From Neisseriales bacterium (GTDB lineage Bacteria; Pseudomonadota; Gammaproteobacteria; Burkholderiales; UBA11063), in assembly GCA_008017145.1 (NCBI GenBank), contig SSGY01000187.1, forward strand, positions 1 to 22,098: a DNA stretch of 22,098 nucleotides, read 5' to 3'. A program made the position numbers and the translations under genes. Position 1 is the first letter of the stretch; every line of letters starts with the position of its first letter. Shown here in pieces: positions 1-7,980 of the stretch. The notes beneath the pieces are model-generated. The model did not search any database. It saw only the letters and a list, made by a program, of their open reading frames with translations, and had not been told where the DNA came from.

Positions 1-729
1 AATATGGATTTTTCTCCAAATTATTTATTTTATGATTTTATTTCGAAGATATTTTCTCCGTATGAGTTAAATCCAATGAATATTAATCCTTTACGGGATG
101 TTTTGGCACAAACAATTGATTTCGATAAATTACATGAGTCACTTGCGTGTAAATTGTTTATTGCGGCGACTAATGTTGGCAATGGTAGATTGCGAGTGTT
201 TTCAAATAAAGATGTTTCAATTGATGCAGTTTTAGCTTCAGCGTGTCTTCCTTTCTTATTTCAAGCAGTTGAGATTGAAGGACAACATTATTGGGATGGC
301 GGTTATATTGGTAATCCACCACTATTTCCACTAATTAATGAAACTAAATCTCCGGATATATTGATTGTTCAGATTAACCCAGTTAATATTGATCATATGC
401 CCAAAAATGCCCGTGAAATTTTAGATCGAATTAATACTTTGTCATTTAATTCTAGCCTTATGCGTGAATTACGTGCGGTAAAATTTGTTACAGATTTGAT
501 TGATAATGGTGAATTAGACAAGCAAAAGCATAAGCGAGTTTTTGTACATACTATTGAAGCAGAGCCAATAGTTCAGGAGCTGGGAGTTTCAAGTAAGTTA
601 AATACAGATCCAGAATATTTAAAATATTTATTTGATAGTGGAAAACAACTAGCAACGGAATTTTTAGCTAACCATTTTGATAAAATTGGTAATGAATCTT
701 CTACAGACATTACTGCGAAATTTATGTAG
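1..729 (+). CDS. Patatin-like phospholipase, 3' part (5' end outside window)
   Basis: The frame is open from the first base, so the true start lies upstream and about 240 residues are visible. The segment around ASACLPFLFQAVEIEG, followed by YWDGGYIGNPPLFPLI, is the typical C-terminal half of a bacterial patatin-like (RssA/COG1752) serine lipid hydrolase. The Asp of DGG is the general base of the Ser-Asp dyad. The nucleophile GXSXG and the oxyanion loop would be upstream and cannot be checked. Proteins of this family hydrolyse acyl esters of phospholipids. The patatin core is followed by about 125 residues with no recognised motif. A small hairpin follows at 800-817 and the next gene has its own promoter, so this is probably the end of its transcription unit. 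Confidence 0.85.
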   Translation, partial: NMDFSPNYLFYDFISKIFSPYELNPMNINPLRDVLAQTIDFDKLHESLACKLFIAATNVGNGRLRVFSNKDVSIDAVLASACLPFLFQAVEIEGQHYWDGGYIGNPPLFPLINETKSPDILIVQINPVNIDHMPKNAREILDRINTLSFNSSLMRELRAVKFVTDLIDNGELDKQKHKRVFVHTIEAEPIVQELGVSSKLNTDPEYLKYLFDSGKQLATEFLANHFDKIGNESSTDITAKFM

Positions 730-735
730 CAATAA

Positions 736-764
736 TTTTTAGTTTTGTAAAAACATGTTATAAT
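736..764 (+). promoter_or_regulatory. Extended -10 promoter for the dedA-mutL-rluF-dnaG run
   Basis: TATAAT at 759-764 is preceded by TG at 756-757 with one base between, a perfect extended -10. The -35 position (736-741, TTTTTA) is poor, as expected for an extended -10 promoter. It lies 80 bp before the dedA start, so the transcript would have a leader of about 70 nt that contains the hairpin at 800-817. Prediction from sequence only. Confidence 0.5.
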
Positions 765-799
765 TATTATAGATACATGTTGTTAGTTTTTATTGTGAC

Positions 800-824
800 A
801 GGGCGTTTTTACGCCCTAAAATTT
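800..824 (+). terminator. Short GC-rich hairpin, weak terminator or leader stem-loop
   Basis: AGGGCG (800-805) pairs with CGCCCT (812-817) around the loop TTTTTA. The stem is followed by AAAATTTT rather than a plain T-run, so the terminator is imperfect on either strand. It could end the phospholipase transcript. Because it lies downstream of the predicted dedA promoter it could equally be a structured leader. Confidence 0.4.
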
Positions 825-843
825 TAATATAAAGGCACTTATT

Positions 844-1479
844 ATGATGGATATAATTAATATTATTCTTCATTTGGATAAATATATCGGCGTAGTTTTA
901 GAAAATTATCATAGCTACTTCTATATTTTATTTTTTCTGGTGATTTTTTGTGAAACTGGTTTAGTGGTTACACCATTTTTACCAGGCGATTCATTGCTCT
1001 TTGTCGCAGGAGCTTTTGCTGGAGCAGGACAGTTACATATTGGAGTTTTGATTGTAATATTGATTTTGGCTGCTTTTTTGGGCGATAACACCAACTTTAT
1101 CTTTGGTAAATTTGTTGGTGATAAATTATTCTCCAATCCAAACTCTAAAATATTTCGTCGCGATATTTTGGCGAAAACTCACGAATTTTATGAGCGTCAT
1201 GGTTCTAAAGCAATTATCATTGCGCGTTTTATCCCACTAGTGCGTACCTTTGCGCCATTTGTGGCAGGCTTGGGGCATATGACTTATCGTAAATTTGTAA
1301 GTTTTAGCTTAATTGCTTCGTTATTGTGGGTGATTATATTTTTATGCGGTGGATTTCTATTTGGGAATATTCCAGTAATTAAAGAGCATATGTCATTGAT
1401 TATTATGACAGTTATGGTTATTTCAGTACTACCGGCGCTAAAAATGATTTGGGATGCAAAATTTAAAACAGGTAAATAG
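844..1479 (+). CDS. dedA: DedA family membrane protein
   Basis: A 211-residue polytopic inner-membrane protein of the DedA/SNARE-associated (VTT) family. Several DedA proteins are implicated in polyprenyl-phosphate or phospholipid flipping and in proton-motive-force homeostasis. Signature segments are visible: CETGLVVTPFLPGDSLLF near residues 36-55 with the conserved Glu and PGD, then GDNTNFIFGKFVG, then the amphipathic RFIPLVRTFAPFVAGLGHM with the conserved Arg residues, followed by two hydrophobic helices. An AAAGG ribosome-binding site lies about 8 bases before the ATG; a second ATG follows immediately and could also be used. mutL starts 3 bp after the stop. The exact substrate of this paralogue cannot be read from sequence. 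Confidence 0.9.
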   Translation: MMDIINIILHLDKYIGVVLENYHSYFYILFFLVIFCETGLVVTPFLPGDSLLFVAGAFAGAGQLHIGVLIVILILAAFLGDNTNFIFGKFVGDKLFSNPNSKIFRRDILAKTHEFYERHGSKAIIIARFIPLVRTFAPFVAGLGHMTYRKFVSFSLIASLLWVIIFLCGGFLFGNIPVIKEHMSLIIMTVMVISVLPALKMIWDAKFKTGK

Positions 1480-1482
1480 ATA

Positions 1483-3363
1483 ATGACGCAACGGATTCAT
1501 AAGCTTGAAGATAATTTAGTTAATCGGATATGTGCTGGGGAAGTGGTTGAGCGTCCTGCATCAGCATTAAAAGAGATCTTGGAAAATAGTATTGATGCTG
1601 GGGCGACTACGATTAACGTAGAGCTGGAGCAGGGCGGAATTAAATTAATTAAAGTCACGGATAATGGTAGTGGTATTGCGGCTGATGATTTAACTCTGGC
1701 AATTGAGCGCCACGCAACCAGCAAGCTAAATAGTGAAGATGATCTGTATGCAATTCAAACGCTAGGCTTTCGTGGTGAAGGCTTGGCTTCAATTGCTTCG
1801 GTTTCATGGTTTAATCTCTCCAGTCGTGAAGCGGGTAGCACGGGTTATCAAATTAGTAATATTTTTGGTGATGTGCAAGCGGTTAAACCTGCAGCCTTAA
1901 ATCATGGTACCGTAGTTGAAGTTAAGGATTTATATCATAATATTCCAGCGCGTAAAAAATTCCTCAAAAGTGAAACTACTGAGTATCAGCATTGTAAAAC
2001 TGTTTTTGAGCGTTTAAGTCTTTCCCATCCTGAGATCGTGTTTAAATTAAGTCACAACGATAAAGAAATTTATAACCTAAGCAATAGCGATTTACTCGGG
2101 CGCACAGTTGATCTTTATGGCAGTAGCTATGCCCAAAAATATTTCACGATTGCTGAAATAGCCGGTGAAGATTTAACGTTATCTGGTTATGTTTATCATC
2201 CTGCTTATTTAGAGCAAAACAAAAATCTCCAAATATTCTTTGTCAATGGGCGTTATGTCAGAGATAAAGTTATTCAAAGTGCGATTAAGCAGGGATTCAG
2301 TGGCGTCTTACATCATGAGCATAACCCAAATTATGTACTATTTTTAACGATTAATCCAGCGGATATCGATGTGAATGTTCACCCAAGTAAAAGTGAAGTA
2401 CGCTTTAAGGATTCTGGCGCGATCCATAGCTTTATTAGTCGCTCCTTAAAAAAAGCACTGGCATTAACACTGAGTTCAACGCTTGCCGAGGATAGTTTTA
2501 CTGGTCGCAATCATGATTCTGATAACTATACTGCAACGCCTTATCCTGCGGGTAATGGCTCTACTTATGATAAGCAAGTTGGCAGTTGGCAGCGAAATGA
2601 TTATCCATCTTCAACGCAAAATTATAAAAGCTCACAACCTTATCAACGTCCGTTAGAAAATAACTCTGATTTAGTTCGGGAGTGGCTCGGTAGTTCGCTT
2701 GGTGGAATGAATAAAACTTCTAACAGTGATTTATTTGTTGAAGATGGTGATGAGTTAAGTGGTACTAGCAATACAACTCTCCCACCGCTTGGACATGCGA
2801 TTGCTCAATTACAGGGAATTTATATCTTGTCACAAACCCGTGATGGAATGATCGTAGTTGATATGCACGCTGCTCATGAGCGAATTATCTTAGAAAAGCT
2901 AAAACGACAATTAGGAACTAATGCGATTGCCGCTCAGCAACTTTTGATGCCATTGGCTTTGAATGTTAATCCGATTTTGATTGAAGCGTTACATAAACAT
3001 CGCGATGAGCTTAGTTTACTCGGCTTTGAATTAGATGTGATCGGTGAACAGCAGCTAGCGATACGCGCGATTCCATTATTACTTGATGGTGAACAAACCG
3101 AACAGCTGGTGCGCGACGTTTTGCAGGATTTAGCTAATTTTGGTAGTAGCAATGTAATACTGCAGCATCAGGAAGAAATCTTATCGACAATGGCATGTCA
3201 TTGTGCGGTACGGGCAAATCACCAATTGTCGATTGCGGAGATGGATGCACTGCTACGTGAAATGGAGCAAACTGAGCGCTCTAATTATTGCAATCATGGG
3301 CGTCCGACTTGGTTTAAACTAACCATGCATGATTTGGATGGCATGTTTATGCGCGGGAAATAA
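1483..3363 (+). CDS. mutL: DNA mismatch repair protein MutL (endonuclease type)
   Basis: A 626-residue MutL, the ATP-dependent matchmaker between MutS and downstream repair steps. The N-terminal GHKL ATPase shows ENSIDAGA (E34 catalytic, N35 Mg-binding), TDNGSGI (59-65) and GFRGEGLASIASV (95-107). NVHPSKSEVRF (298-308) ends the transducer domain. Residues about 330-430 form a Ser/Asn-rich linker. The C-terminal dimerisation domain carries DMHAAHERIILE (460-471), matching the metal-binding endonuclease motif DQHA(X)2E(X)4E, plus ACHCAVR (571-577), CNHGRP (603-608) and FMR near the C-terminus. These make it the nicking type found in bacteria without MutH, unlike E. coli MutL. It sits 3 bp after dedA and 4 bp before rluF. 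Confidence 0.97.
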   Translation: MTQRIHKLEDNLVNRICAGEVVERPASALKEILENSIDAGATTINVELEQGGIKLIKVTDNGSGIAADDLTLAIERHATSKLNSEDDLYAIQTLGFRGEGLASIASVSWFNLSSREAGSTGYQISNIFGDVQAVKPAALNHGTVVEVKDLYHNIPARKKFLKSETTEYQHCKTVFERLSLSHPEIVFKLSHNDKEIYNLSNSDLLGRTVDLYGSSYAQKYFTIAEIAGEDLTLSGYVYHPAYLEQNKNLQIFFVNGRYVRDKVIQSAIKQGFSGVLHHEHNPNYVLFLTINPADIDVNVHPSKSEVRFKDSGAIHSFISRSLKKALALTLSSTLAEDSFTGRNHDSDNYTATPYPAGNGSTYDKQVGSWQRNDYPSSTQNYKSSQPYQRPLENNSDLVREWLGSSLGGMNKTSNSDLFVEDGDELSGTSNTTLPPLGHAIAQLQGIYILSQTRDGMIVVDMHAAHERIILEKLKRQLGTNAIAAQQLLMPLALNVNPILIEALHKHRDELSLLGFELDVIGEQQLAIRAIPLLLDGEQTEQLVRDVLQDLANFGSSNVILQHQEEILSTMACHCAVRANHQLSIAEMDALLREMEQTERSNYCNHGRPTWFKLTMHDLDGMFMRGK

Positions 3364-3367
3364 AATT

Positions 3368-4069
3368 ATGGAATTAGTACGATTAAATAAACACCTCAAA
3401 GATTTAAATATCTGTTCACGGCGCAAGGCTGATGAATTCATTGCCAAAGGATATATTAAAGTCAATGGACAAGTAGTTACCGAGCTTGGTTTTAAATTAG
3501 ACCCTGCAACAGATAAAGTGGAAGTACTCTCAGGTGTCGCAGAAGAAAAAGCTCAGTTTCGCTATATTCTGCTTAATAAACCCAAAGGCTATGTTTGTAG
3601 CAAAAGCCGCGTTGATGGTAAACCAATTTTTGAGCTTTTGCCACAAATTAAAGATTTAACATATGCTGGTCGCTTAGACAAAGAAAGTCATGGTTTGGTG
3701 ATTTTATCCAATGACGGTAAATTTGTCTATAAAGTGTTTGGCGCAGAATTTGCTAAAGAAAAAGAATATATTGTGCGAGTAAATAAGCCAGTTACTAAGG
3801 AATACCTTGCACGCCAAGCAAATGGGAGCATTGTACTGGATGATAAGCAATTGCGTCCTGCTAAAGTAAAACAAATCGGTGATAGTGTCTATAAAATAAC
3901 TCTAACTGAAGGCGTCAATCGTCAGCTACGCCGGATGGCAGAAGTTTGTGATTATCGGGTGATTGATTTGAAACGGATTCGGATTCATTGCGTTAATGAC
4001 TATGGTTTGGACAGTGGTGCGTGGCGTGATCTGACACCCAGTGAAATTAAACAGATTATGGCACAATAA
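3368..4069 (+). CDS. rluF: 23S rRNA pseudouridine synthase, RluF type (RsuA family)
   Basis: A 233-residue protein with an N-terminal S4 RNA-binding domain (residues about 1-50: NKHLKDLNICSRRKADEFI) and an RsuA/RluB/RluF catalytic domain. The catalytic Asp is D104 in AGRLDKESHGLVILSNDG. LTEGVNRQLRRMAE and the C-terminal GAWRDLTPSEI resemble E. coli RluF, which modifies U2604 of 23S rRNA; assignment to RluF rather than RluB or RsuA rests on these tail motifs. The ATG at 3368 was chosen over an in-frame upstream ATG at 3329, which would overlap the mutL C-terminus. The chosen ATG is preceded by GGGAAA and begins exactly at the S4 domain. dnaG follows after 2 bp. Confidence 0.85.
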   Translation: MELVRLNKHLKDLNICSRRKADEFIAKGYIKVNGQVVTELGFKLDPATDKVEVLSGVAEEKAQFRYILLNKPKGYVCSKSRVDGKPIFELLPQIKDLTYAGRLDKESHGLVILSNDGKFVYKVFGAEFAKEKEYIVRVNKPVTKEYLARQANGSIVLDDKQLRPAKVKQIGDSVYKITLTEGVNRQLRRMAEVCDYRVIDLKRIRIHCVNDYGLDSGAWRDLTPSEIKQIMAQ

Positions 4070-4071
4070 CG

Positions 4072-5805
4072 ATGCAAATTCCGCAAAATATTATTGATGA
4101 AGTAGTTGAACGTGCTGATATAGTCGATGTGCTTGGTAAGCATCTTAAGCTCAAACGCTCGGGGCAAAATTATTTTGCCTGCTGTCCTTTTCATAATGAA
4201 AAATCAGCTTCGTTTTCAATTAGTCCACTTAAACAGATGTATCATTGCTTTGGTTGTGGCGAATCAGGCAATTCAATTAGCTTTGTCATGAAGTATCTAG
4301 GTTTGGATTTTGTCTCTGCCGTAAAATCGTTAGCAGATCAGTATGGTGTGCATATTCCCGAAGCTAATCAGGAAAAATTTAGCAAAGAACAGATTCAGCA
4401 ACACAAACAGCATAAATTAGACATTAACCAAACTATGCTTAGTGCGATGAATTTTTATCGTAAAACTTTGGCCGGTTCAAGCTATGCTTTGCATTATTTA
4501 CAACATCGTGGATTAACTACGGCAATTATCAATCAATTTGATCTTGGTTTTGCATTAAATAATTTTCAGAATCTCGCTGCTAATTTCAATGATTATGCCA
4601 AAAACAAACTTTTACTGGATGGTGGTCTGGTAATTGAGAATGAAAATGGTAAACGCTATGATCGTTTTCGTGAACGGATTATGTTCCCGATTAAGAATGT
4701 CAAAGGCGAAATTATCGGCTTTGGTGGGCGAATAATCGGGCAGGGTGAACCTAAATATCTCAATTCGCCAGAAACCGAATTATTTAATAAATCCAAAGAA
4801 TTATATGGCTTATTTGAAGCCAAAAAGTCAATTCGTGATCTTAATCAGGTGATTGTAGTTGAAGGCTATATGGATGTTATTGCATTGCACCAATATGGTG
4901 TGACTAATGTTGTCGCAACCATGGGTACTGCGGTTACTGAAGAGCATATCAAGATTTTATTCCGATTATGTGATAATATTTGTTACTCGTTTGATGGCGA
5001 TAGCGCTGGTAAGAAAGCAGCTTGGCGGGCATTAGAACGTTCAATGGGTTTAGTTACTGATGCTAAAGCGGTGAATTTTCTGTTTTTACCAAGTGAGCAT
5101 GATCCAGATAGTTTCATTCGTGAGCATGGGGTAGATGGGTTTCGACAAAAAATAACTGATGGCTCAGTTGGCTTGGTAGCTTTTTTACTCAATCAATTAG
5201 TTGCCGAAGTGCAAATCAATACCGATGAAGGTAAAGCGCGCCTAATTAGCTTAGTTAAACCCTATATTGATCAGATAAAGGCGATTGCACTGCAGGTTAT
5301 TCTGAAAAAACAGCTGGCGGCAGTAGTGGATCTTGAACCATCGGTGGTTGAAAGTATATTAAATAATCGAAGCCGTTTTGCGTTTTTTAATCGTAAGCTA
5401 AAACAAATTGGCAGTGCTTATGAAAATCACTCAAATCGTATGCCCATAGAAATAAATGTGATTAAAAATCTAATTAAATCACTTTTATATAATCCTAGAT
5501 TAGCACGTGAGTTTCCGGTTCCTGAGTTTGATGTTTTACAGAGTTTAGCTTTAGATTTACAAGAGTTATTTAATCTAATTAGTTATCTGGAAGCTAATTG
5601 TGATGAATTTGCAGATATTGATATTATAAATTTGGCCACGAAAGCTAAATTTAGTGATTTAAATTTAGCGGCATTACATGCTAGCCTTTCCGAAGAGCTG
5701 CTGAAGTATAATAGCTATCCTGTTATGAGCGAACAAGATTATCGTACTAAACTATATAACTTGGTCTATAATCAAAAACGTAAACCTCTTCCTAAACTTG
5801 ATTAA
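4072..5805 (+). CDS. dnaG: DNA primase DnaG
   Basis: A 577-residue primase that makes RNA primers for the replisome. The N-terminal CHC2 zinc ribbon has ligands C38, H41, C59 and C62 (CCPFHNEKSASF, YHCFGCG). The RNA-polymerase core contains YDRFRERIMFPI. The TOPRIM fold shows VVEGYMDVIAL (E264), SFDGDSAG (D308, D310) and HDPDSF (D344, D346), the catalytic metal-binding acids. The C-terminal ~150 residues would be the DnaB-helicase-binding domain, which is poorly conserved. The gene is 2 bp downstream of rluF. It is not flanked by rpsU or rpoD, its usual partners in the macromolecular-synthesis operon of many proteobacteria. Confidence 0.97.
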   Translation: MQIPQNIIDEVVERADIVDVLGKHLKLKRSGQNYFACCPFHNEKSASFSISPLKQMYHCFGCGESGNSISFVMKYLGLDFVSAVKSLADQYGVHIPEANQEKFSKEQIQQHKQHKLDINQTMLSAMNFYRKTLAGSSYALHYLQHRGLTTAIINQFDLGFALNNFQNLAANFNDYAKNKLLLDGGLVIENENGKRYDRFRERIMFPIKNVKGEIIGFGGRIIGQGEPKYLNSPETELFNKSKELYGLFEAKKSIRDLNQVIVVEGYMDVIALHQYGVTNVVATMGTAVTEEHIKILFRLCDNICYSFDGDSAGKKAAWRALERSMGLVTDAKAVNFLFLPSEHDPDSFIREHGVDGFRQKITDGSVGLVAFLLNQLVAEVQINTDEGKARLISLVKPYIDQIKAIALQVILKKQLAAVVDLEPSVVESILNNRSRFAFFNRKLKQIGSAYENHSNRMPIEINVIKNLIKSLLYNPRLAREFPVPEFDVLQSLALDLQELFNLISYLEANCDEFADIDIINLATKAKFSDLNLAALHASLSEELLKYNSYPVMSEQDYRTKLYNLVYNQKRKPLPKLD

Positions 5806-5819
5806 AAGGATTTAGACGC

Positions 5820-7358
5820 ATGAAAAAAATCTCAACTTGGCAATTAATTTTGCTGTCTACTGGTGGCATGATTGGTAGCGGATGGCTTTTCTCGCCTTAT
5901 TATGGTTTTCAAACTGCAGGAGTCGGAGTCCTGATCTCGTGGTTTTTGACTGCGTTACTAAGTTTGATTATTGGTTTGGCATTTGCCGAAGTCGCTAGTA
6001 TTTTGCCTATTGTTGGTGGGGTGATGCGTTTTATTGGCGTAACTCATTCACGTGCTCTAGGTTTTCTCTTTGTCGTTTTAGGTTGGGTAAGTTATGTAGT
6101 TTATTTACCCTTGGAGGCTCAGTCAGCGATCCAATACCTTGGGTTTTGGGTGCCAGCTTTAGTGCAGCAAACCGATAAAGGTGTTTCTCTCTCAATGATG
6201 GGATTATTTGCTGCTTTTGCGGTTATGCTATTTTTAACTTGGTTTAATACTCAACATTTAACCAGGGTGGCAAAGGCTAATTCGATTGTTAGTATTTGGA
6301 AAATAATTATTCCTTTATCAATTGCGATTGGGATGATTATCATCTTTGGAAATCCATCGCATATTGTAAATAACCATAATTTGCCCAAGCTTGCTTTTGA
6401 ACCTATTTTATTGGCGATAACTAGCTCTGGTTTGGCATTTGCATTCTCTGGCTTTCAAAATGGTTTGATCATTGCTAATAGTGCTGAAAATCCTCGTCGT
6501 GCAATCCCGTTGTCAATCATTGCGCCAGTGATAATTGGTTGGGTGATGTATAGTGCTTTATCTCTGATGTTTATGTTCTGCTTACCAAGTGAAAAATATT
6601 CAATGATAACGGGTGTTGCTCCATTGCTTGGATTATTGAGCTTATTTGGCTTGCATTATATCTATGTGATTTTATTTGTAGATGCGATTATTGCACCTTT
6701 AGGAACCGCTAACGTATTTACCACGGTAACGGGTAAGATATTGTTTGGTTTAGGACGCGAGTTTTTCCCTAAATCATTATTAGTTAAAGTAAATAAATTT
6801 TCCGCACCGGTTATTGCGTTATGGATCAATATGGTAGTTGGTGTTTGCTTCCTATTACCATTTCCAACTTGGACGGAGTTGGTTAATTTCTTGTCTTCAT
6901 TGGTGTTATTAAGTTGTCTATCTGGTCCGTTGGCATTAATTATTCTACGTGATAAATTTCCTGAATTAGAGCGTAAATTTAAAGTGCCATTTCCAAGACT
7001 TTTGGGTTACCTGGGTTTTGCCAGCTGTAGTTTCTTTGTTTATTGGTCTGGCATGGATAATTTATACCATCTGGTGTGGTTGATTTTATTGGTATGTGTT
7101 TGTTATTGGCTGATATTTGCGCGCAAAAATGCATTGCTAACTTTTGTTAAAACTTGGTTCTTATTTGCTTATATATTAGCTTTGTATGCAATCTCCTATT
7201 TTCACAATCAACATCTGATTAGTTTTCCTGAAGATAATTATTTAGTCTTTGCGGTAAGTATTGTTTTTGCTAAAATATTTTTAATGCATCAAGCGCCTAA
7301 AGAGGTTATTGCAGAAAATATTGTGAAATTGAGAGAGGAACTAGCCCGTGACAACTAA
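5820..7358 (+). CDS. APC-superfamily amino-acid permease (YveA-like)
   Basis: A 512-residue polytopic inner-membrane transporter with 12 or more hydrophobic helices. TM1 carries GGMIGSGWLFSPYYG, the unwound substrate-binding helix typical of APC amino-acid/polyamine/organocation transporters. FAEVASILPIVGGVMRF follows, and later the segment LPFPTWTELVNFLSS occurs. These resemble Bacillus YveA, an aspartate:proton symporter, so an acidic amino acid is a reasonable guess, but substrate cannot be proven from sequence. The ATG has a clear AAAGGA site about 9 bases upstream, directly after the dnaG stop. The last 11 bases overlap the next gene, suggesting translational coupling. Confidence 0.85.
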   Translation: MKKISTWQLILLSTGGMIGSGWLFSPYYGFQTAGVGVLISWFLTALLSLIIGLAFAEVASILPIVGGVMRFIGVTHSRALGFLFVVLGWVSYVVYLPLEAQSAIQYLGFWVPALVQQTDKGVSLSMMGLFAAFAVMLFLTWFNTQHLTRVAKANSIVSIWKIIIPLSIAIGMIIIFGNPSHIVNNHNLPKLAFEPILLAITSSGLAFAFSGFQNGLIIANSAENPRRAIPLSIIAPVIIGWVMYSALSLMFMFCLPSEKYSMITGVAPLLGLLSLFGLHYIYVILFVDAIIAPLGTANVFTTVTGKILFGLGREFFPKSLLVKVNKFSAPVIALWINMVVGVCFLLPFPTWTELVNFLSSLVLLSCLSGPLALIILRDKFPELERKFKVPFPRLLGYLGFASCSFFVYWSGMDNLYHLVWLILLVCVCYWLIFARKNALLTFVKTWFLFAYILALYAISYFHNQHLISFPEDNYLVFAVSIVFAKIFLMHQAPKEVIAENIVKLREELARDN

Positions 7359-7977
7359 TCCGATAATCATACCTAAAAATGCGCGACAACTATTTATTGA
7401 TGCGCCATGCGGTAAGCTGGATATTTTAGAACTAATGCCTAAGGCTTCTCCTTGTGGTGTGGCAATTATAATTCATCCAGATCCTAAGGGTGGTGGGACT
7501 TATACTAATAAAATTGTGCAAAGTATTGCCAAAGTTATGAATGCTAAAGGTTATATCTGTTACTGTCCTAATTTACGTGGAGTAGGGATGAGTGAGGGTG
7601 AACACGACTTTGGAGTCGGTGAAATAGAGGATGCCAAAGCGTTGCATGAATACATTCGTCAAAGTTATCCTGATTTACCATTATTTATCGCTGGATTTTC
7701 CTTTGGTTGCGCGGTCGCGTCAGGTTTAGCTGCGCAAGTTGAGCATCAGAAATTGGTATTAATCGGTCCAGCGGTGACGCGCTACAATGTGGTAGTTCCT
7801 GATAAAAATAAAACTTTAGTTATTCATGGACATGATGACGAAGTAATTCCTTTATCTGCAGTTTATGAGTGGTGTGAAACACATGATGTTCCGGTTAGTG
7901 TTTTTGTTAAAACTGGGCATTTTTTTCATGGGCGTTTGGTACAATTGCAAAATCTATTAACCCAAATTGTGAGCTAA
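7348..7977 (+). CDS. Alpha/beta hydrolase, COG2945 type
   Basis: A 209-residue cytosolic alpha/beta hydrolase fold. IIHPDPKGGGTYTNK (the oxyanion-strand segment), LRGVGMSEGEHDFGVGE, the nucleophile elbow GFSFG (S118), GHDDEVIP (acid D163 or D164) and GHFFHGRL (catalytic H191) are all in family order. This short hydrolase family is common in proteobacteria and its physiological substrate is generally unknown. The start is GTG, supported by a strong GAGAGAGGAA ribosome-binding site about 7 bases upstream inside the end of the permease gene. It is probably translationally coupled to the permease and is followed after 3 bp by the glycosyltransferase. Confidence 0.85.
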   Translation: MTTNPIIIPKNARQLFIDAPCGKLDILELMPKASPCGVAIIIHPDPKGGGTYTNKIVQSIAKVMNAKGYICYCPNLRGVGMSEGEHDFGVGEIEDAKALHEYIRQSYPDLPLFIAGFSFGCAVASGLAAQVEHQKLVLIGPAVTRYNVVVPDKNKTLVIHGHDDEVIPLSAVYEWCETHDVPVSVFVKTGHFFHGRLVQLQNLLTQIVS

Positions 7978-7980
7978 ATA

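Noticed and set aside
921..1136. Minus-strand open frame inside the DedA gene
   Set aside because: It is a shadow of a well-supported membrane protein on the plus strand, with no ribosome-binding site and no recognisable motif.
2446..2460. Homopolymer A-run in mutL (and an A8 in yadG) as a phase-variation switch
   Set aside because: Tracts of seven to eight A are too short and common in AT-rich genes to claim slipped-strand switching.
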